From the NCBI RefSeq assembly GCF_934230905.1, contig NZ_CAKQFJ010000025.1:1-26648 (forward strand): a stretch of 26,648 bases of DNA, read 5' to 3'. Below, piece by piece: positions 13,838-23,338 of this stretch. The notes under the pieces were generated by a model, which saw nothing but the letters and a program-made list of their open reading frames with translations, was not told the DNA's origin and ran no database searches. A program made the translations under genes and the position numbers. How positions within the stretch are numbered: position 1 is the first letter of the stretch; each line of letters starts with the position of its first letter. The stretch is from an uncultured Veillonella sp. (GTDB taxonomy: Bacteria; Bacillota; Negativicutes; Veillonellales; Veillonellaceae).

Positions 13838-16495
13838 CTATAAGGTTTTTAAGAATTCTTCACGTTCTAACAACGCTTGTTGTTTTTGTTTATATTCTTC
13901 TAGTTTTTCTTTTTCTTTTGCTACAACTGCTTCTGGTGCTTTTGCAAGGAATCCTTGATTACTCAATTTACCTTCCAAACGTGCAATTTCTTTTTGCATT
14001 TGTCCCTTTTCTTTTTCGATACGTTCTTTTTCTTTATCTGCATCGATAAGATCCTTCAAAAGGAGGTATACTTCCATACCATTTACAACAGTAACAGTTG
14101 CATTTTCAGGTTTTGGATCATCAGCACCTAGAATAGTTACCTTTTCAGCCCATGCAAGTGTTACAAAATAATCGCTATGATCTGCAACGGCCTCAGCAAT
14201 AGACGCATCAGTCGGTGCTACGATAACTTCTGCTTTTTTGCCCAAAGGTACATTCATTTCAGCGCGCATATTACGGATACCTTTAATAGCCTCCATCATA
14301 ACTTCCATTTGGCGTGCAGCCTCTGTAAGATTTGTGAAAGCTAACGCTTCTGGCCATTTAGCAATAACAATGCTTTCACCTTCATGAGGCAAGTGTTGCC
14401 AAATGTGTTCTGTAACGAATGGCATAAATGGATGCAACAATTCAAGCATATGACGCAAGATTGTTACAAGCAGATATTGTACAGTACGACGATCGCGTTC
14501 ATTAGCATCGCTATATAAACGAGGTTTAGCAAGTTCAATGTACCAATCACAATACGTATTCCAAATGAAGTCATATACGGAACTAGCCGCTTCACCAAGC
14601 TCAAATTTATCAAGATTTGCAGTAATGCTTGCTACAGTTTCATTGTATTTTTCGACAATCCATTTATCAGCCAATGTTAAATCAGCCTCAGTAGGAACAA
14701 AGCTTTCATCATAATTTGTCAAATTCATGAGAACGAATTTAGAAGCGTTCCAAATTTTATTTGCAAAGTTGCGGTTTGCTTCCACCCGTTCCATGTAGAA
14801 ACGCATATCATTGCCCGGTGTATTACCAGTTACGAGTGTAAAGCGCAATGCATCGGCACCATACTCACTGATTACATCTAATGGATTAATACCATTGCCC
14901 AAAGACTTACTCATTTTACGACCTTGGCTATCGCGTACAAGACCATGAATAAATACATGTTTAAACGGAATTTCATGTTCAAACTCAAGAGCCATGAAAA
15001 TCATACGAGCAACCCAGAAGAAGATAATATCATAACCTGTTACAAGTACGCTAGTTGGATACCATTGTTTAAGTTCTGCTGTTTCTTTAGGCCAGCCCAT
15101 AGTAGCAAATGGCCATAAACCAGAACTAAACCATGTATCAAGCACATCAGGATCTTGTGTAACATGACCATGACAATGAGGACATTCCGTAATATCTTCA
15201 CGGCTAACGATTGTTTCACCACAATCATCACAATACCAAGCAGGAATACGATGACCCCACCATAATTGACGAGAAATAGTCCAGTCTCTAATATTTTCGA
15301 GCCAGTTTACATAGGTTTTAGTAAAACGTTCAGGAACGAATTGCACATCACCCTCTTTTACAACCTTCAATGCTGGTTCAGCAAGAGGTTTCATATCGAC
15401 AAACCATTGTTTAGAAACCATTGGCTCGATAATTGTTTTACAACGAGAACAATGACCAACAGCATGATCATGATCTTCGATTTTTTCAAGTAAGCCTAAT
15501 TCGTCAAGTTCCGCTACGACTTGTTTACGCGCTTCTTCACGCGTCATACCGTTAAATTTACCAGCACCTTCGTTCATTGTCGCATCATTGTTCATAACAA
15601 CGATGGATTCTAAGTTATGACGTTGGCCCATTTCAAAGTCATTAGGATCATGAGCTGGTGTGATTTTCACGCACCCTGTACCAAAACTTGCATCTACATA
15701 ATCATCAGCAATAACAGGAATTTCACGATTAACAAATGGCAAAATTAATGTTTTACCAATTAAATCTTTATAACGGTCGTCTTCAGGATTTACAGCTACC
15801 GCTACGTCGCCGAACATAGTTTCAGGACGTGTTGTAGCAACAATCACAAAGCGACCTTCTTCACCTTTTACAGGGTATTTAATATACCATAAATGACCAT
15901 GTTCATCTTCATGTTCTACCTCTACATCAGACAAAGCTGTTGTACAGCGTGGACACCAATTAATGATACGTTCACCGCGATAAATCAACCCTTTTTCATA
16001 AAAGCTTACAAATACTTCCCGCACTGCATGATAGTATCCTTCATCCAAGGTAAAACGTTCACGACTCCAGTCACAAGATGCACCTAAACTACGAATCTGT
16101 TTAACAATGGTATCGCCATATTCTTTCTTCCATTTCCAAACACGTTCTACGAATTTTTCACGACCTAAATCATAGCGAGACTTGCCCTCTTCTTTCGCAA
16201 GCATTTCTTCGACCTTGATTTGCGTAGCAATACCAGCATGGTCTGTACCAGGCATCCACAATACATTATAGCCTTGCATGCGTTTAAAACGAATCAAGAT
16301 GTCTTGTAATGTATTATCTAGTGCATGTCCCATATGTAACATACCGGTTACATTTGGAGGTGGCAATACAATGCTAAATGGTTCCTTTTCAGTGTCTACT
16401 TCTTCATGAAAGTAACCTTGGTTTTCCCAATAGGAATACCATTTACTTTCGATTTCACCAGGATTATAGGTGGTTAAATTTTCGTAGGTTTTCAT
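13838..16495 (-). CDS. valS: Valyl-tRNA synthetase
   Basis: An 885-residue class Ia synthetase that charges tRNA-Val. The HIGH-type motif is HMGH at residues 54-57 (PPPNVTGMLHMGHALDN). The CP1 editing domain spans about residues 190-345, with the TTRPETM motif. Cys pairs (CPRC, CSRC, CDDC, CPHC) suggest zinc modules. KMSKS appears as GRKMSKSLGNG near residue 525. The anticodon-binding helical domain follows, and the C-terminal arm is a charged coiled coil (about residues 810-885). The ATG at 16495 follows CAGGAGGAA. It starts 22 bp after tatC. There is no room for a T-box leader, so the gene seems to depend on the upstream transcript or a promoter inside tatC. Confidence 0.97.
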   Translation of the reverse strand: MKTYENLTTYNPGEIESKWYSYWENQGYFHEEVDTEKEPFSIVLPPPNVTGMLHMGHALDNTLQDILIRFKRMQGYNVLWMPGTDHAGIATQIKVEEMLAKEEGKSRYDLGREKFVERVWKWKKEYGDTIVKQIRSLGASCDWSRERFTLDEGYYHAVREVFVSFYEKGLIYRGERIINWCPRCTTALSDVEVEHEDEHGHLWYIKYPVKGEEGRFVIVATTRPETMFGDVAVAVNPEDDRYKDLIGKTLILPFVNREIPVIADDYVDASFGTGCVKITPAHDPNDFEMGQRHNLESIVVMNNDATMNEGAGKFNGMTREEARKQVVAELDELGLLEKIEDHDHAVGHCSRCKTIIEPMVSKQWFVDMKPLAEPALKVVKEGDVQFVPERFTKTYVNWLENIRDWTISRQLWWGHRIPAWYCDDCGETIVSREDITECPHCHGHVTQDPDVLDTWFSSGLWPFATMGWPKETAELKQWYPTSVLVTGYDIIFFWVARMIFMALEFEHEIPFKHVFIHGLVRDSQGRKMSKSLGNGINPLDVISEYGADALRFTLVTGNTPGNDMRFYMERVEANRNFANKIWNASKFVLMNLTNYDESFVPTEADLTLADKWIVEKYNETVASITANLDKFELGEAASSVYDFIWNTYCDWYIELAKPRLYSDANERDRRTVQYLLVTILRHMLELLHPFMPFVTEHIWQHLPHEGESIVIAKWPEALAFTNLTEAARQMEVMMEAIKGIRNMRAEMNVPLGKKAEVIVAPTDASIAEAVADHSDYFVTLAWAEKVTILGADDPKPENATVTVVNGMEVYLLLKDLIDADKEKERIEKEKGQMQKEIARLEGKLSNQGFLAKAPEAVVAKEKEKLEEYKQKQQALLEREEFLKTL

Positions 16496-16517
16496 CGTTC
16501 CTCCTGAAAGTAAGTAC

Positions 16518-17402
16518 TTATCGTTTCATCACTTTAGCTAACACAAAGAGGCTAGTTTCATATAATAATATCATCGGTAATGCAATCATGGATTGTGAAA
16601 ACATATCCGGTGTAGGTGAAATTACTGCACCTATAATAAAAGAAAGCAAAATAAATATTTTACGTTTCTTCTTTAAAAATTGGGATGTAATTAGATTAAA
16701 ATATCCCATAATGATAATAATCAGTGGTAGTTCAAATATAAAGCCAAATGGCAATACAAAGGCCAATACAAAATCCATATATTGACCAATGGAAAACATC
16801 GGTTGCAATTCATCAGTGGCAAAGCCCATAAAGAATTTAACAGCAGCAGGCAACACTAATATATAGGAAAACAAAATACCGATAACAAACAACAAAAAAG
16901 CTACTGGTAAAATCCAATTTGATAAGTGCTTTTCACGAACTGTCAACGCTGGTTTTACAAAAAGCCATATTTGATGCAGTATGATCGGTGATGCTAAAAT
17001 TATACCGCCTACAATCGATACCTTCATATACGTAAAAAAGGCTTCCGTAGGACGCATATAATACAATTTGCCAGCAGGGGCCAATAAAATATCTAATAAA
17101 ACATCTACATAATAATAAGCAATACCGGTTCCTATAATAATAGCAACAACCATAATTATAATACGTCGACGAAGTTCAGATAAATGACCTACTAATGATA
17201 AATTCGCAGCTTCATCCATCATCTTTTGTTCCATCTCCGTATATAACGGTTCTAGAGCATCCTCTTCATCTTCAGTATGAACAACAGCATATTTCTCTTG
17301 TTCTAATTTCTGTGCTTGCTCCCGACGCTTTTGTCGAACTACGCTATCAAATGAAGGTTTTTTTATGGGATATTCGAAATCTTTTGGTTCGAAGGCCTCC
17401 AT
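16518..17402 (-). CDS. tatC: Sec-independent protein translocase TatC with N-terminal extension
   Basis: A 294-residue twin-arginine translocase core with six membrane segments from about residue 80 onward. It has the TatC signature LVGHLSELRRRI (near residue 70), whose Glu and Arg contact signal peptides, and a later FELPLIIII segment. The first 65 or so residues are an extra, highly charged cytoplasmic extension (Lys/Arg/Glu/Gln-rich, including RQKRREQAQKLEQEKY), which most TatC proteins lack. The ATG at 17402 starts one base after the upstream stop (TAA-T-ATG), with its AAGGT site inside that gene, so translation is coupled. No tatA gene is in the window. Confidence 0.93.
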   Translation of the reverse strand: MEAFEPKDFEYPIKKPSFDSVVRQKRREQAQKLEQEKYAVVHTEDEEDALEPLYTEMEQKMMDEAANLSLVGHLSELRRRIIIMVVAIIIGTGIAYYYVDVLLDILLAPAGKLYYMRPTEAFFTYMKVSIVGGIILASPIILHQIWLFVKPALTVREKHLSNWILPVAFLLFVIGILFSYILVLPAAVKFFMGFATDELQPMFSIGQYMDFVLAFVLPFGFIFELPLIIIIMGYFNLITSQFLKKKRKIFILLSFIIGAVISPTPDMFSQSMIALPMILLYETSLFVLAKVMKR

Positions 17403-17403
17403 A

Positions 17404-18375
17404 TTATACCTTTCTATCTGCCAAGTTTTGAACAGCTAATACTAAAAATTCTTTACCATCAAAATCACGTATAGCTTGTAATGCAGCTAACGCATCATCA
17501 CAATACTGTTGTGCTACACGTAATGTATTATCGATACCACCTTGAGCAATAACATAATTGATAATATCTTGTTCATTACCACCATCATTAAGATTTTTAA
17601 TATCTTGCAATAACTGGTTTTGATTTTGTTCATTAACAATACTAAGCAAAGGATATGTTAACAAGCCCTCACGAAGATCATTACCTACAGGCTTACCTGT
17701 CGTATCTGAAGTTTCTCGATAATCCATAATATCATCGGTAATTTGAAATGCCATTCCCAATGCATGACCATACCGTTTTAAGTGTATAATCTCTTCACTA
17801 GACCAGTGTCCTAATAGGCCACCTAATTCCATACAACCTTCCATAAAGTCAGCTGTTTTCTTTTGCGTTTTTATCATATATCGATCTATGCCTTGATCAA
17901 TGCGATACACGTCTTCCATTTGCATAAACTCGCCTTCTACAAGGCAGGTAATAATATGGGAAAAAATCTTTAAATATTCCATATGTGGCATTTCTGATAC
18001 AATACGGAATGCCTTTGCAAATAGATAATCACCACTTAGAATAGCAACCTTATTTCCTTTATGTTTGTGAATTGTGTCTTCACCACGACGTATTTCCGCT
18101 TGATCTAGTACATCATCATGAATCAACGTCGCTAGATGTAGCATCTCAACAGCTTCTGCAATTTTAATGCGCTCAGTCTTTACTGATGTACCAGCATTAG
18201 CAATAAGCAAGCATAATTGTGCCCGCAACCGCTTTCCGCCAGCTTCAGATAAAGGTCTAATCAATTCATTAAAATCTTCAGAGCCTGTATTAAAGGATGA
18301 TGCAAGAGCACGTTCAACACCCTCTAAATCAAGAGCGATGCGTTCCATCATCTCTAATTGGTCTGAATTACTCAT
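17404..18375 (-). CDS. Long-chain polyprenyl diphosphate synthase (heptaprenyl/octaprenyl type)
   Basis: A 323-residue trans-isoprenyl diphosphate synthase that builds the isoprenoid chain for quinones. The two Mg-binding Asp motifs are DDVLD (residues 87-91) and DDIMD (214-218), with GGKRLR near residue 47 for the homoallylic diphosphate. The fifth residue before the first motif is Ala (LATLIHDD), a small residue typical of long-chain enzymes such as IspB or HepT. Exact chain length cannot be read from sequence. Its ATG overlaps the engB stop by four bases (ATGA), and tatC follows one base after its stop. Confidence 0.88.
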   Translation of the reverse strand: MSNSDQLEMMERIALDLEGVERALASSFNTGSEDFNELIRPLSEAGGKRLRAQLCLLIANAGTSVKTERIKIAEAVEMLHLATLIHDDVLDQAEIRRGEDTIHKHKGNKVAILSGDYLFAKAFRIVSEMPHMEYLKIFSHIITCLVEGEFMQMEDVYRIDQGIDRYMIKTQKKTADFMEGCMELGGLLGHWSSEEIIHLKRYGHALGMAFQITDDIMDYRETSDTTGKPVGNDLREGLLTYPLLSIVNEQNQNQLLQDIKNLNDGGNEQDIINYVIAQGGIDNTLRVAQQYCDDALAALQAIRDFDGKEFLVLAVQNLADRKV

Positions 18376-19070
18376 GCTTCCTCCCCTACTAATACTTTGT
18401 TAATTCGTTGCTGTAACAGCTCACGGCCAGTATGTTTTAATGAGCTATACATAATCGGTGGAGAATCCGTTGGATACATGCCCTTAATTTTTGCTAAATT
18501 TACTGATTTTTCTTTAGCATTAAGCTTATCCACTTTCGTCACCACGATTTGAAGAGGCACACCAGCCTCAACGAGCCAATCAAATGCTACTTTGTCGATA
18601 GGCATCTCTGGATGACGCCCATCGATAAGCAAGCATAATAACATTAACCGTTCAGAATGCAATATATAATCAGATATAAATGATGACCACATATTGCGAT
18701 TATCTTTATTTGTTTTTGCAAAACCATATCCAGGCAAATCAACTAAGAACCAGTGATACCGACGTTCTTCAGTTTCACTAATATCCTCTTTTGATTCAAT
18801 ATCAAAATAGTTTATCGTCTTTGTTTTCCCTGGCTGTCCACTCACAAGAGCAAGGCCACGATAATTACACAAAGAATTAATCAATGAGGATTTGCCCACA
18901 TTAGAGCGTCCTAAAAAGGCTACTTCTACCGTATCCCCTTCAGGATATTGATCCGCTTTTACACAAGATGTATTATATTTTGCTGCTATAATGCGAGGCC
19001 CCTTAATTTCTTTTCTTGTATATTGTGATTTTGGCCCCATATGTTTTGTGGATTTCTTTTTCTTTTGCAT
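18372..19070 (-). CDS. engB: Ribosome biogenesis GTPase YsxC/EngB
   Basis: A 232-residue TRAFAC-class GTPase needed for late assembly of the large ribosomal subunit. Motifs seen: G1 GRSNVGKSS near residue 53, G3 DLPGYGFA near 110, G4 TKVDK near 159, and a G5-like SSLKHTG near the C-terminus. About 35 residues before the G domain are strongly basic (MQKKKKSTKHMGPKSQYTRK), longer than in many YsxC proteins, and may contact rRNA. The ATG shares its A with the lon stop (TAATG), and the stop overlaps the next start. It is conserved next to lon and clpX in many Firmicutes. Confidence 0.94.
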   Translation of the reverse strand: MQKKKKSTKHMGPKSQYTRKEIKGPRIIAAKYNTSCVKADQYPEGDTVEVAFLGRSNVGKSSLINSLCNYRGLALVSGQPGKTKTINYFDIESKEDISETEERRYHWFLVDLPGYGFAKTNKDNRNMWSSFISDYILHSERLMLLCLLIDGRHPEMPIDKVAFDWLVEAGVPLQIVVTKVDKLNAKEKSVNLAKIKGMYPTDSPPIMYSSLKHTGRELLQQRINKVLVGEEA

Positions 19071-21379
19071 TATACAAGTGCCTTCGCTAAAACTTCATCC
19101 ATTGTCTTAACAGGTGTAATGATAAGACCTTCTTTTACACTATCTGGCAATTCAGGAATATCTTTCTCATTACCTTTCGGAATGAAAACTTCTTTTACAC
19201 CATATGACAATGCTGCCAATAATTTTTCTTTAAGACCACCAATTGGTAACACGCGACCTCGTAATGTAATTTCACCGGTCATAGCAAGATCAGCACGAAC
19301 CTTACGTCCTGTCAAAGCAGATACCATGGCCAAAGTCATAGTAATACCTGCAGAAGGGCCATCTTTAGGTGTCGCCCCTTCTGGAAGATGAACGTGAATA
19401 TCTAACTTTTTATAGAACTCTTCTTCAATTTTCAAGGATTTTGAATTATGACGAATATAACTCATCGCTGCATGGCCAGACTCTTGCATCACTTTACCAA
19501 GGCTACCAGTTAAAGCCAATTTACCCGTTCCCGCCATTGTTGTAGCTTCACAGGGCAATACTACACCACCTACGGAGGTCCAAGCAAGTCCATTAACATA
19601 ACCAACTTGAGGTTTCTTTTCCCGCTCTTGATCAACAAAAATAGGCGCTCCTAAGTATTCATGTAAATTCTTTACAGAAACTTTCGGTGTTTCAATACCT
19701 TGTTCTACCACTTGGTAAGCCATTTTCCGACATACTTTTGCAATAGTTTTTTCCAATGTACGAACGCCTGCTTCACGAGTATATTCAGAAACAACTTTCT
19801 TTAACACAGCATCTGATAATTTAATTTTATTATCTTTCAAACCATTCTTCTCAATTTGTTTAGGTGCTAAATAGCGTTTAGCAATTTCTAATTTTTCATC
19901 TTCCATATAACTAGAAAGTTCAATAATTTCCATACGATCTAACAATGGGCCGGGAATATTAGATGCCACATTAGCTGTAGTAATCCAAAATACATCAGAA
20001 AAATCAAATGGGATTTCAATAAAATGATCGCTAAATGTACTATTTTGTTCTGGATCCAATACTTCTAATAATGCAGAAGATGGGTCACCTTTATAATCAG
20101 ATGCCAATTTATCGATTTCATCAAGCAAAAATACAGGATTACGTGTGCCCGCATTTTTAATCCCCTGAATCATACGACCTGGCAATGCCCCAATATAGGT
20201 ACGACGATGACCGCGAATTTCAGCTTCATCGCGAACGCCACCTAAGGATGCGCGTACAAATTTACGATTCATTGCTTTAGCAATGGATGAAGCTAATGAT
20301 GTTTTACCAACACCAGGAGGGCCTACTAAGCAAAGGATAGATCCGCTATTTTTACCAGTCAATTTGCGAACTGCCAAAAATTCTAAAATACGTTTCTTAA
20401 CCTTTTCTAAGCCATAATGATCAGCCTCTAAGATGTCTTTAGCTTCATTTATATCTAGACGATCATCAGAAACATCATTCCAAGGTAAACTTAATACCCA
20501 GTCAAGATAATTTCTGAGAATAGTCGCTTCTGGCATCATTTGTGGCATGCGGCTATAACGAGAAATTTCTTTATCAATACGATTATGAACATCTTCGCTC
20601 AAATTGAGAGCTTTTAGCTGTTCTCTTAATTCATCGGCTTCTTCTTCTGGATCACCTTTATCGCCTAACTCATCATGAATAATGCGAATCTTCTCACGCA
20701 AGAAATATTCTTTTTGTGTTTTTTCCATCGCTTGGCGCACTTGATTATTAATGGAATTTTCCAAATCAGAAATTTGTAATTCCATATTAAGAATACCTAC
20801 AATCATATTTAATCGCTTTGCAACAGATAATTCTTCTAATAATTCTTGTCGTTTTGCATTATTTACAGGTAACATAAATGCTACTTGATCGGCTAATTCA
20901 CAAGGGTCACGTAGTTCCATAACACGTGTAACGCCCTCTTCAGTAATTGTTTTAGCTTCATCAGACCATTCATTAAATTTAGACTGTACTAAACGACGAT
21001 AGGCTTCAAGTTCTACATCATCTTCAAAAATAGATGCTACACGTTCATAGTCCCCTACATAGTAAGGATCCATGCTTGTAATATTCATGACACGAATACG
21101 AGTAATTCCTTCAACGAGAACACGAACAATACCACCTGGTAAGCGCAACATCTGTTTAATTTTTACAAGTGTACCCATTTGGGCTAAATCATGAACGGTA
21201 GGGGCATCTACAGAGTCATCTTTTTGAGATACTACTGCCATAATGCGATCTTCATTCATTGCGGCTTCTACCGCTTTAATGGATTTGTCTCGACCGATAT
21301 CGAGGTGAATCACGATATTCGGATATACAACCATTCCTCTAAGCGGAACAGTAGGAATACCTACTTCGAGTAAATTCAT
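19070..21379 (-). CDS. lon: ATP-dependent protease La (Lon)
   Basis: A 769-residue LonA protease that degrades misfolded and regulatory proteins in the cytoplasm. The N-terminal substrate domain (residues about 8-200) and a coiled-coil region (about 200-300) precede the AAA+ module with Walker A GPPGVGKTS near 355 and Walker B FLLDEIDK near 420. The C-terminal protease domain has the Ser-Lys dyad: Ser676 in PKDGPSAG and Lys about 719 in GGLKEK. Length is normal. The ATG at 21379 follows TTGGAGGA. It begins 28 bases after the clpX terminator stem, so its own promoter, if any, would have to lie within clpX or overlap the hairpin. Confidence 0.97.
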   Translation of the reverse strand: MNLLEVGIPTVPLRGMVVYPNIVIHLDIGRDKSIKAVEAAMNEDRIMAVVSQKDDSVDAPTVHDLAQMGTLVKIKQMLRLPGGIVRVLVEGITRIRVMNITSMDPYYVGDYERVASIFEDDVELEAYRRLVQSKFNEWSDEAKTITEEGVTRVMELRDPCELADQVAFMLPVNNAKRQELLEELSVAKRLNMIVGILNMELQISDLENSINNQVRQAMEKTQKEYFLREKIRIIHDELGDKGDPEEEADELREQLKALNLSEDVHNRIDKEISRYSRMPQMMPEATILRNYLDWVLSLPWNDVSDDRLDINEAKDILEADHYGLEKVKKRILEFLAVRKLTGKNSGSILCLVGPPGVGKTSLASSIAKAMNRKFVRASLGGVRDEAEIRGHRRTYIGALPGRMIQGIKNAGTRNPVFLLDEIDKLASDYKGDPSSALLEVLDPEQNSTFSDHFIEIPFDFSDVFWITTANVASNIPGPLLDRMEIIELSSYMEDEKLEIAKRYLAPKQIEKNGLKDNKIKLSDAVLKKVVSEYTREAGVRTLEKTIAKVCRKMAYQVVEQGIETPKVSVKNLHEYLGAPIFVDQEREKKPQVGYVNGLAWTSVGGVVLPCEATTMAGTGKLALTGSLGKVMQESGHAAMSYIRHNSKSLKIEEEFYKKLDIHVHLPEGATPKDGPSAGITMTLAMVSALTGRKVRADLAMTGEITLRGRVLPIGGLKEKLLAALSYGVKEVFIPKGNEKDIPELPDSVKEGLIITPVKTMDEVLAKALV

Positions 21380-21406
21380 ATGTCCTCCAAGGATTTATAT
21401 TATGAA

Positions 21407-21440
21407 AAGAAACTCATTCCTACACAGAAATGAGTTTCTT
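21407..21440 (-). terminator. Terminator hairpin after clpX
   Basis: A perfect 12-bp stem AAGAAACTCATT (21407-21418)/AATGAGTTTCTT (21429-21440) with a 10-base loop starts 4 bases after the clpX stop. The minus strand continues TTTCAT, a short and interrupted T-run, so read-through into lon is possible. Confidence 0.75.
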
Positions 21441-21444
21441 CGAA

Positions 21445-22698
21445 TTACGATTTCAGCTGGATTTCTTTGTCTGCCTCATTTTTGAGTATAGGTTCACCTG
21501 TGCCCTTGACGGCTTCTCTGGTAACTATGCATTTTGCCACATCATCCATGGATGGAACTTCATACATAACATACTTCATTACTTTCTCAATAATGGCACG
21601 CAAACCACGAGCACCAGTTTTACGCTGTAATGCTTCATCAGCGATTTCTTCCAATGCATCATTATCAAATGTTAATTCCACACCATCAAGGGATAGAATT
21701 TTTTCATATTGCTTCGTCAATGCATTTTTTGGTTTTGTAAGAATTTGAACTAATGCATCCCGATCTAACAAGTCCAATGTCACCATAACTGGCAAACGAC
21801 CAATAAATTCAGGAATCAATCCAAATTTTAATAAATCTTCAGGTACAACTTCTTTAAGAATCGCAGACACATCACGTTCTTCAGCACGTTGTACATCTGC
21901 ACCAAAACCTAATGTTTTCTTAGCGGTACGTTTTGTGATTACCTTATCCATACCATCAAACGCACCACCACAAATAAATAAAATATTCGTAGTATCAATT
22001 TGTAACATTTCTTGGTTAGGATGCTTACGACCACCTTGAGGTGGTACGGAAGCAACAGTACCTTCTAATATTTTTAAAAGTGCTTGTTGCACACCTTCCC
22101 CAGACACATCACGTGTAATGGAAGGGTTTTCAGACTTACGGGCAATCTTATCAATTTCATCAATATAAATAATACCGCGTTCAGCCCGCTCAATATCATA
22201 ATCAGCAGCTTGAATGAGCTTCAATAGAATATTCTCTACGTCTTCCCCTACATAGCCAGCTTCCGTTAAGCTTGTTGCATCTGCTATTGCAAATGGAACC
22301 TCTAACATTTTTGCCAATGTTTGAGCCAATAATGTTTTACCACTACCTGTAGGCCCAATAAATAAAACATTGGACTTTTGTAGTTCTACATCATCTACCA
22401 CATTATCTGTTTGTAGACGTTTGTAGTGATTATATACTGCCACCGCAAGGGAAACTTTAGCATCATCTTGACCAATAACATATTGATCAAGATGAGCTTT
22501 TATTTCTTTTGGTGTTGGCAATTCTTTTAATTTAAAATCCTCAGTACCGATATCACCAAGTTCATCTTCAATGATGCGTTCACAAACTTCTACACATTCA
22601 TCGCAGATATACACATTAGGACCAGCAACGAGTTTTCTTACTTCATCACTTGTGCGTCCGCAAAAGCTACAACGCATAGTATCTTTATCTTTTGCCAA
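21445..22698 (-). CDS. clpX: ATP-dependent Clp protease ATP-binding subunit ClpX
   Basis: A 417-residue AAA+ unfoldase that feeds substrates to ClpP. The N-terminal zinc domain has Cys10, Cys13, Cys32 and Cys35. Walker A is GPTGSGKT near residue 115, the pore loop is GYVGED, and Walker B is IIYIDEIDK. The sensor/arginine region RDVSGEGVQQ and the ClpP-docking loop LGFG (IGF-type) near residue 268 are present. The start is a TTG at 22696-22698, chosen because GGAGG (complement of 22705-22709) lies 6 bases upstream and no earlier in-frame start fits; an ATG seven codons later would remove part of the zinc-domain lead-in. The start is 12 bp after clpP. Confidence 0.97.
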   Translation of the reverse strand: MAKDKDTMRCSFCGRTSDEVRKLVAGPNVYICDECVEVCERIIEDELGDIGTEDFKLKELPTPKEIKAHLDQYVIGQDDAKVSLAVAVYNHYKRLQTDNVVDDVELQKSNVLFIGPTGSGKTLLAQTLAKMLEVPFAIADATSLTEAGYVGEDVENILLKLIQAADYDIERAERGIIYIDEIDKIARKSENPSITRDVSGEGVQQALLKILEGTVASVPPQGGRKHPNQEMLQIDTTNILFICGGAFDGMDKVITKRTAKKTLGFGADVQRAEERDVSAILKEVVPEDLLKFGLIPEFIGRLPVMVTLDLLDRDALVQILTKPKNALTKQYEKILSLDGVELTFDNDALEEIADEALQRKTGARGLRAIIEKVMKYVMYEVPSMDDVAKCIVTREAVKGTGEPILKNEADKEIQLKS

Positions 22699-22704
22699 TG
22701 AGTG

Positions 22705-22709
22705 CCTCC
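22705..22709 (-). promoter_or_regulatory. Ribosome binding site supporting the TTG start of clpX
   Basis: GGAGG on the minus strand, six bases from the TTG at 22698. It overlaps the short clpP-clpX gap (clpP stop at 22711) and decides the rare start codon. Confidence 0.8.
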
Positions 22710-22710
22710 A

Positions 22711-23304
22711 TTACTTGCTTTCTAGAGTATCTCGAGTTAACACCTCGTCAATCAAACCGTATTCAACGGCATCTTTGGCACTCATGAAGTTATCACGATC
22801 AGTATCGCGAGCTACCACTTCAATATCTTGTCCACTACGAGCTGCTAGGATACCATTTAATTCTTCACGCATACGAAGAATTTCACGGGCATGGATTTCG
22901 ATTTCAGATGCTTGACCTTGTACACCACCCAATGGTTGGTGAATCATAACGCGTGCATGAGGTAATGCAAAACGTTTCCCCTTTGCACCAGCTGTTAGTA
23001 ATACAGCCCCCATACTTGCTGCGGAACCTACACAAATAGTAGATACATCTGGTTTAATATATTGCATCGTATCATAAATAGCCATACCAGCAGTAACAAC
23101 ACCACCAGGGCTATTAATATATAGATGAATATCTTTATCTGGATCCTCTGCTTCTAAGAAAAGCATTTGAGCAATCACCGCATTTGCAACATTATCATCA
23201 ATAGGTCCACCCAAGAAGATAATGCGATCCTTTAATAAGCGAGAGTAAATATCATACGAACGTTCACCACGTTCGCCTTGTTCAACTACGATTGGTACAT
23301 ACAT
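22711..23304 (-). CDS. clpP: ATP-dependent Clp protease proteolytic subunit ClpP
   Basis: A 197-residue serine protease that forms the tetradecameric barrel served by ClpX. The catalytic triad is intact: Ser97 (GSAASMGA), His122 (MIHQPLGG) and Asp171 (DRDNFMSA), at the same positions as in Escherichia coli numbering. The N-terminal loop MYVPIVVEQGERGERSYDIYSRLL is typical, with little or no propeptide. The ATG at 23304 follows AAAAGGTGAT. It is 34 bp after tig and 12 bp before clpX, the common bacterial order tig-clpP-clpX. Confidence 0.98.
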   Translation of the reverse strand: MYVPIVVEQGERGERSYDIYSRLLKDRIIFLGGPIDDNVANAVIAQMLFLEAEDPDKDIHLYINSPGGVVTAGMAIYDTMQYIKPDVSTICVGSAASMGAVLLTAGAKGKRFALPHARVMIHQPLGGVQGQASEIEIHAREILRMREELNGILAARSGQDIEVVARDTDRDNFMSAKDAVEYGLIDEVLTRDTLESK

Positions 23305-23338
23305 ATAATCACCTTTTCATGTACCTAGTGAGCAAGCA

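Noticed and set aside
16496..16517. T-box leader for valS
   Set aside because: Only 22 bases separate tatC and valS, far too few for a T-box.
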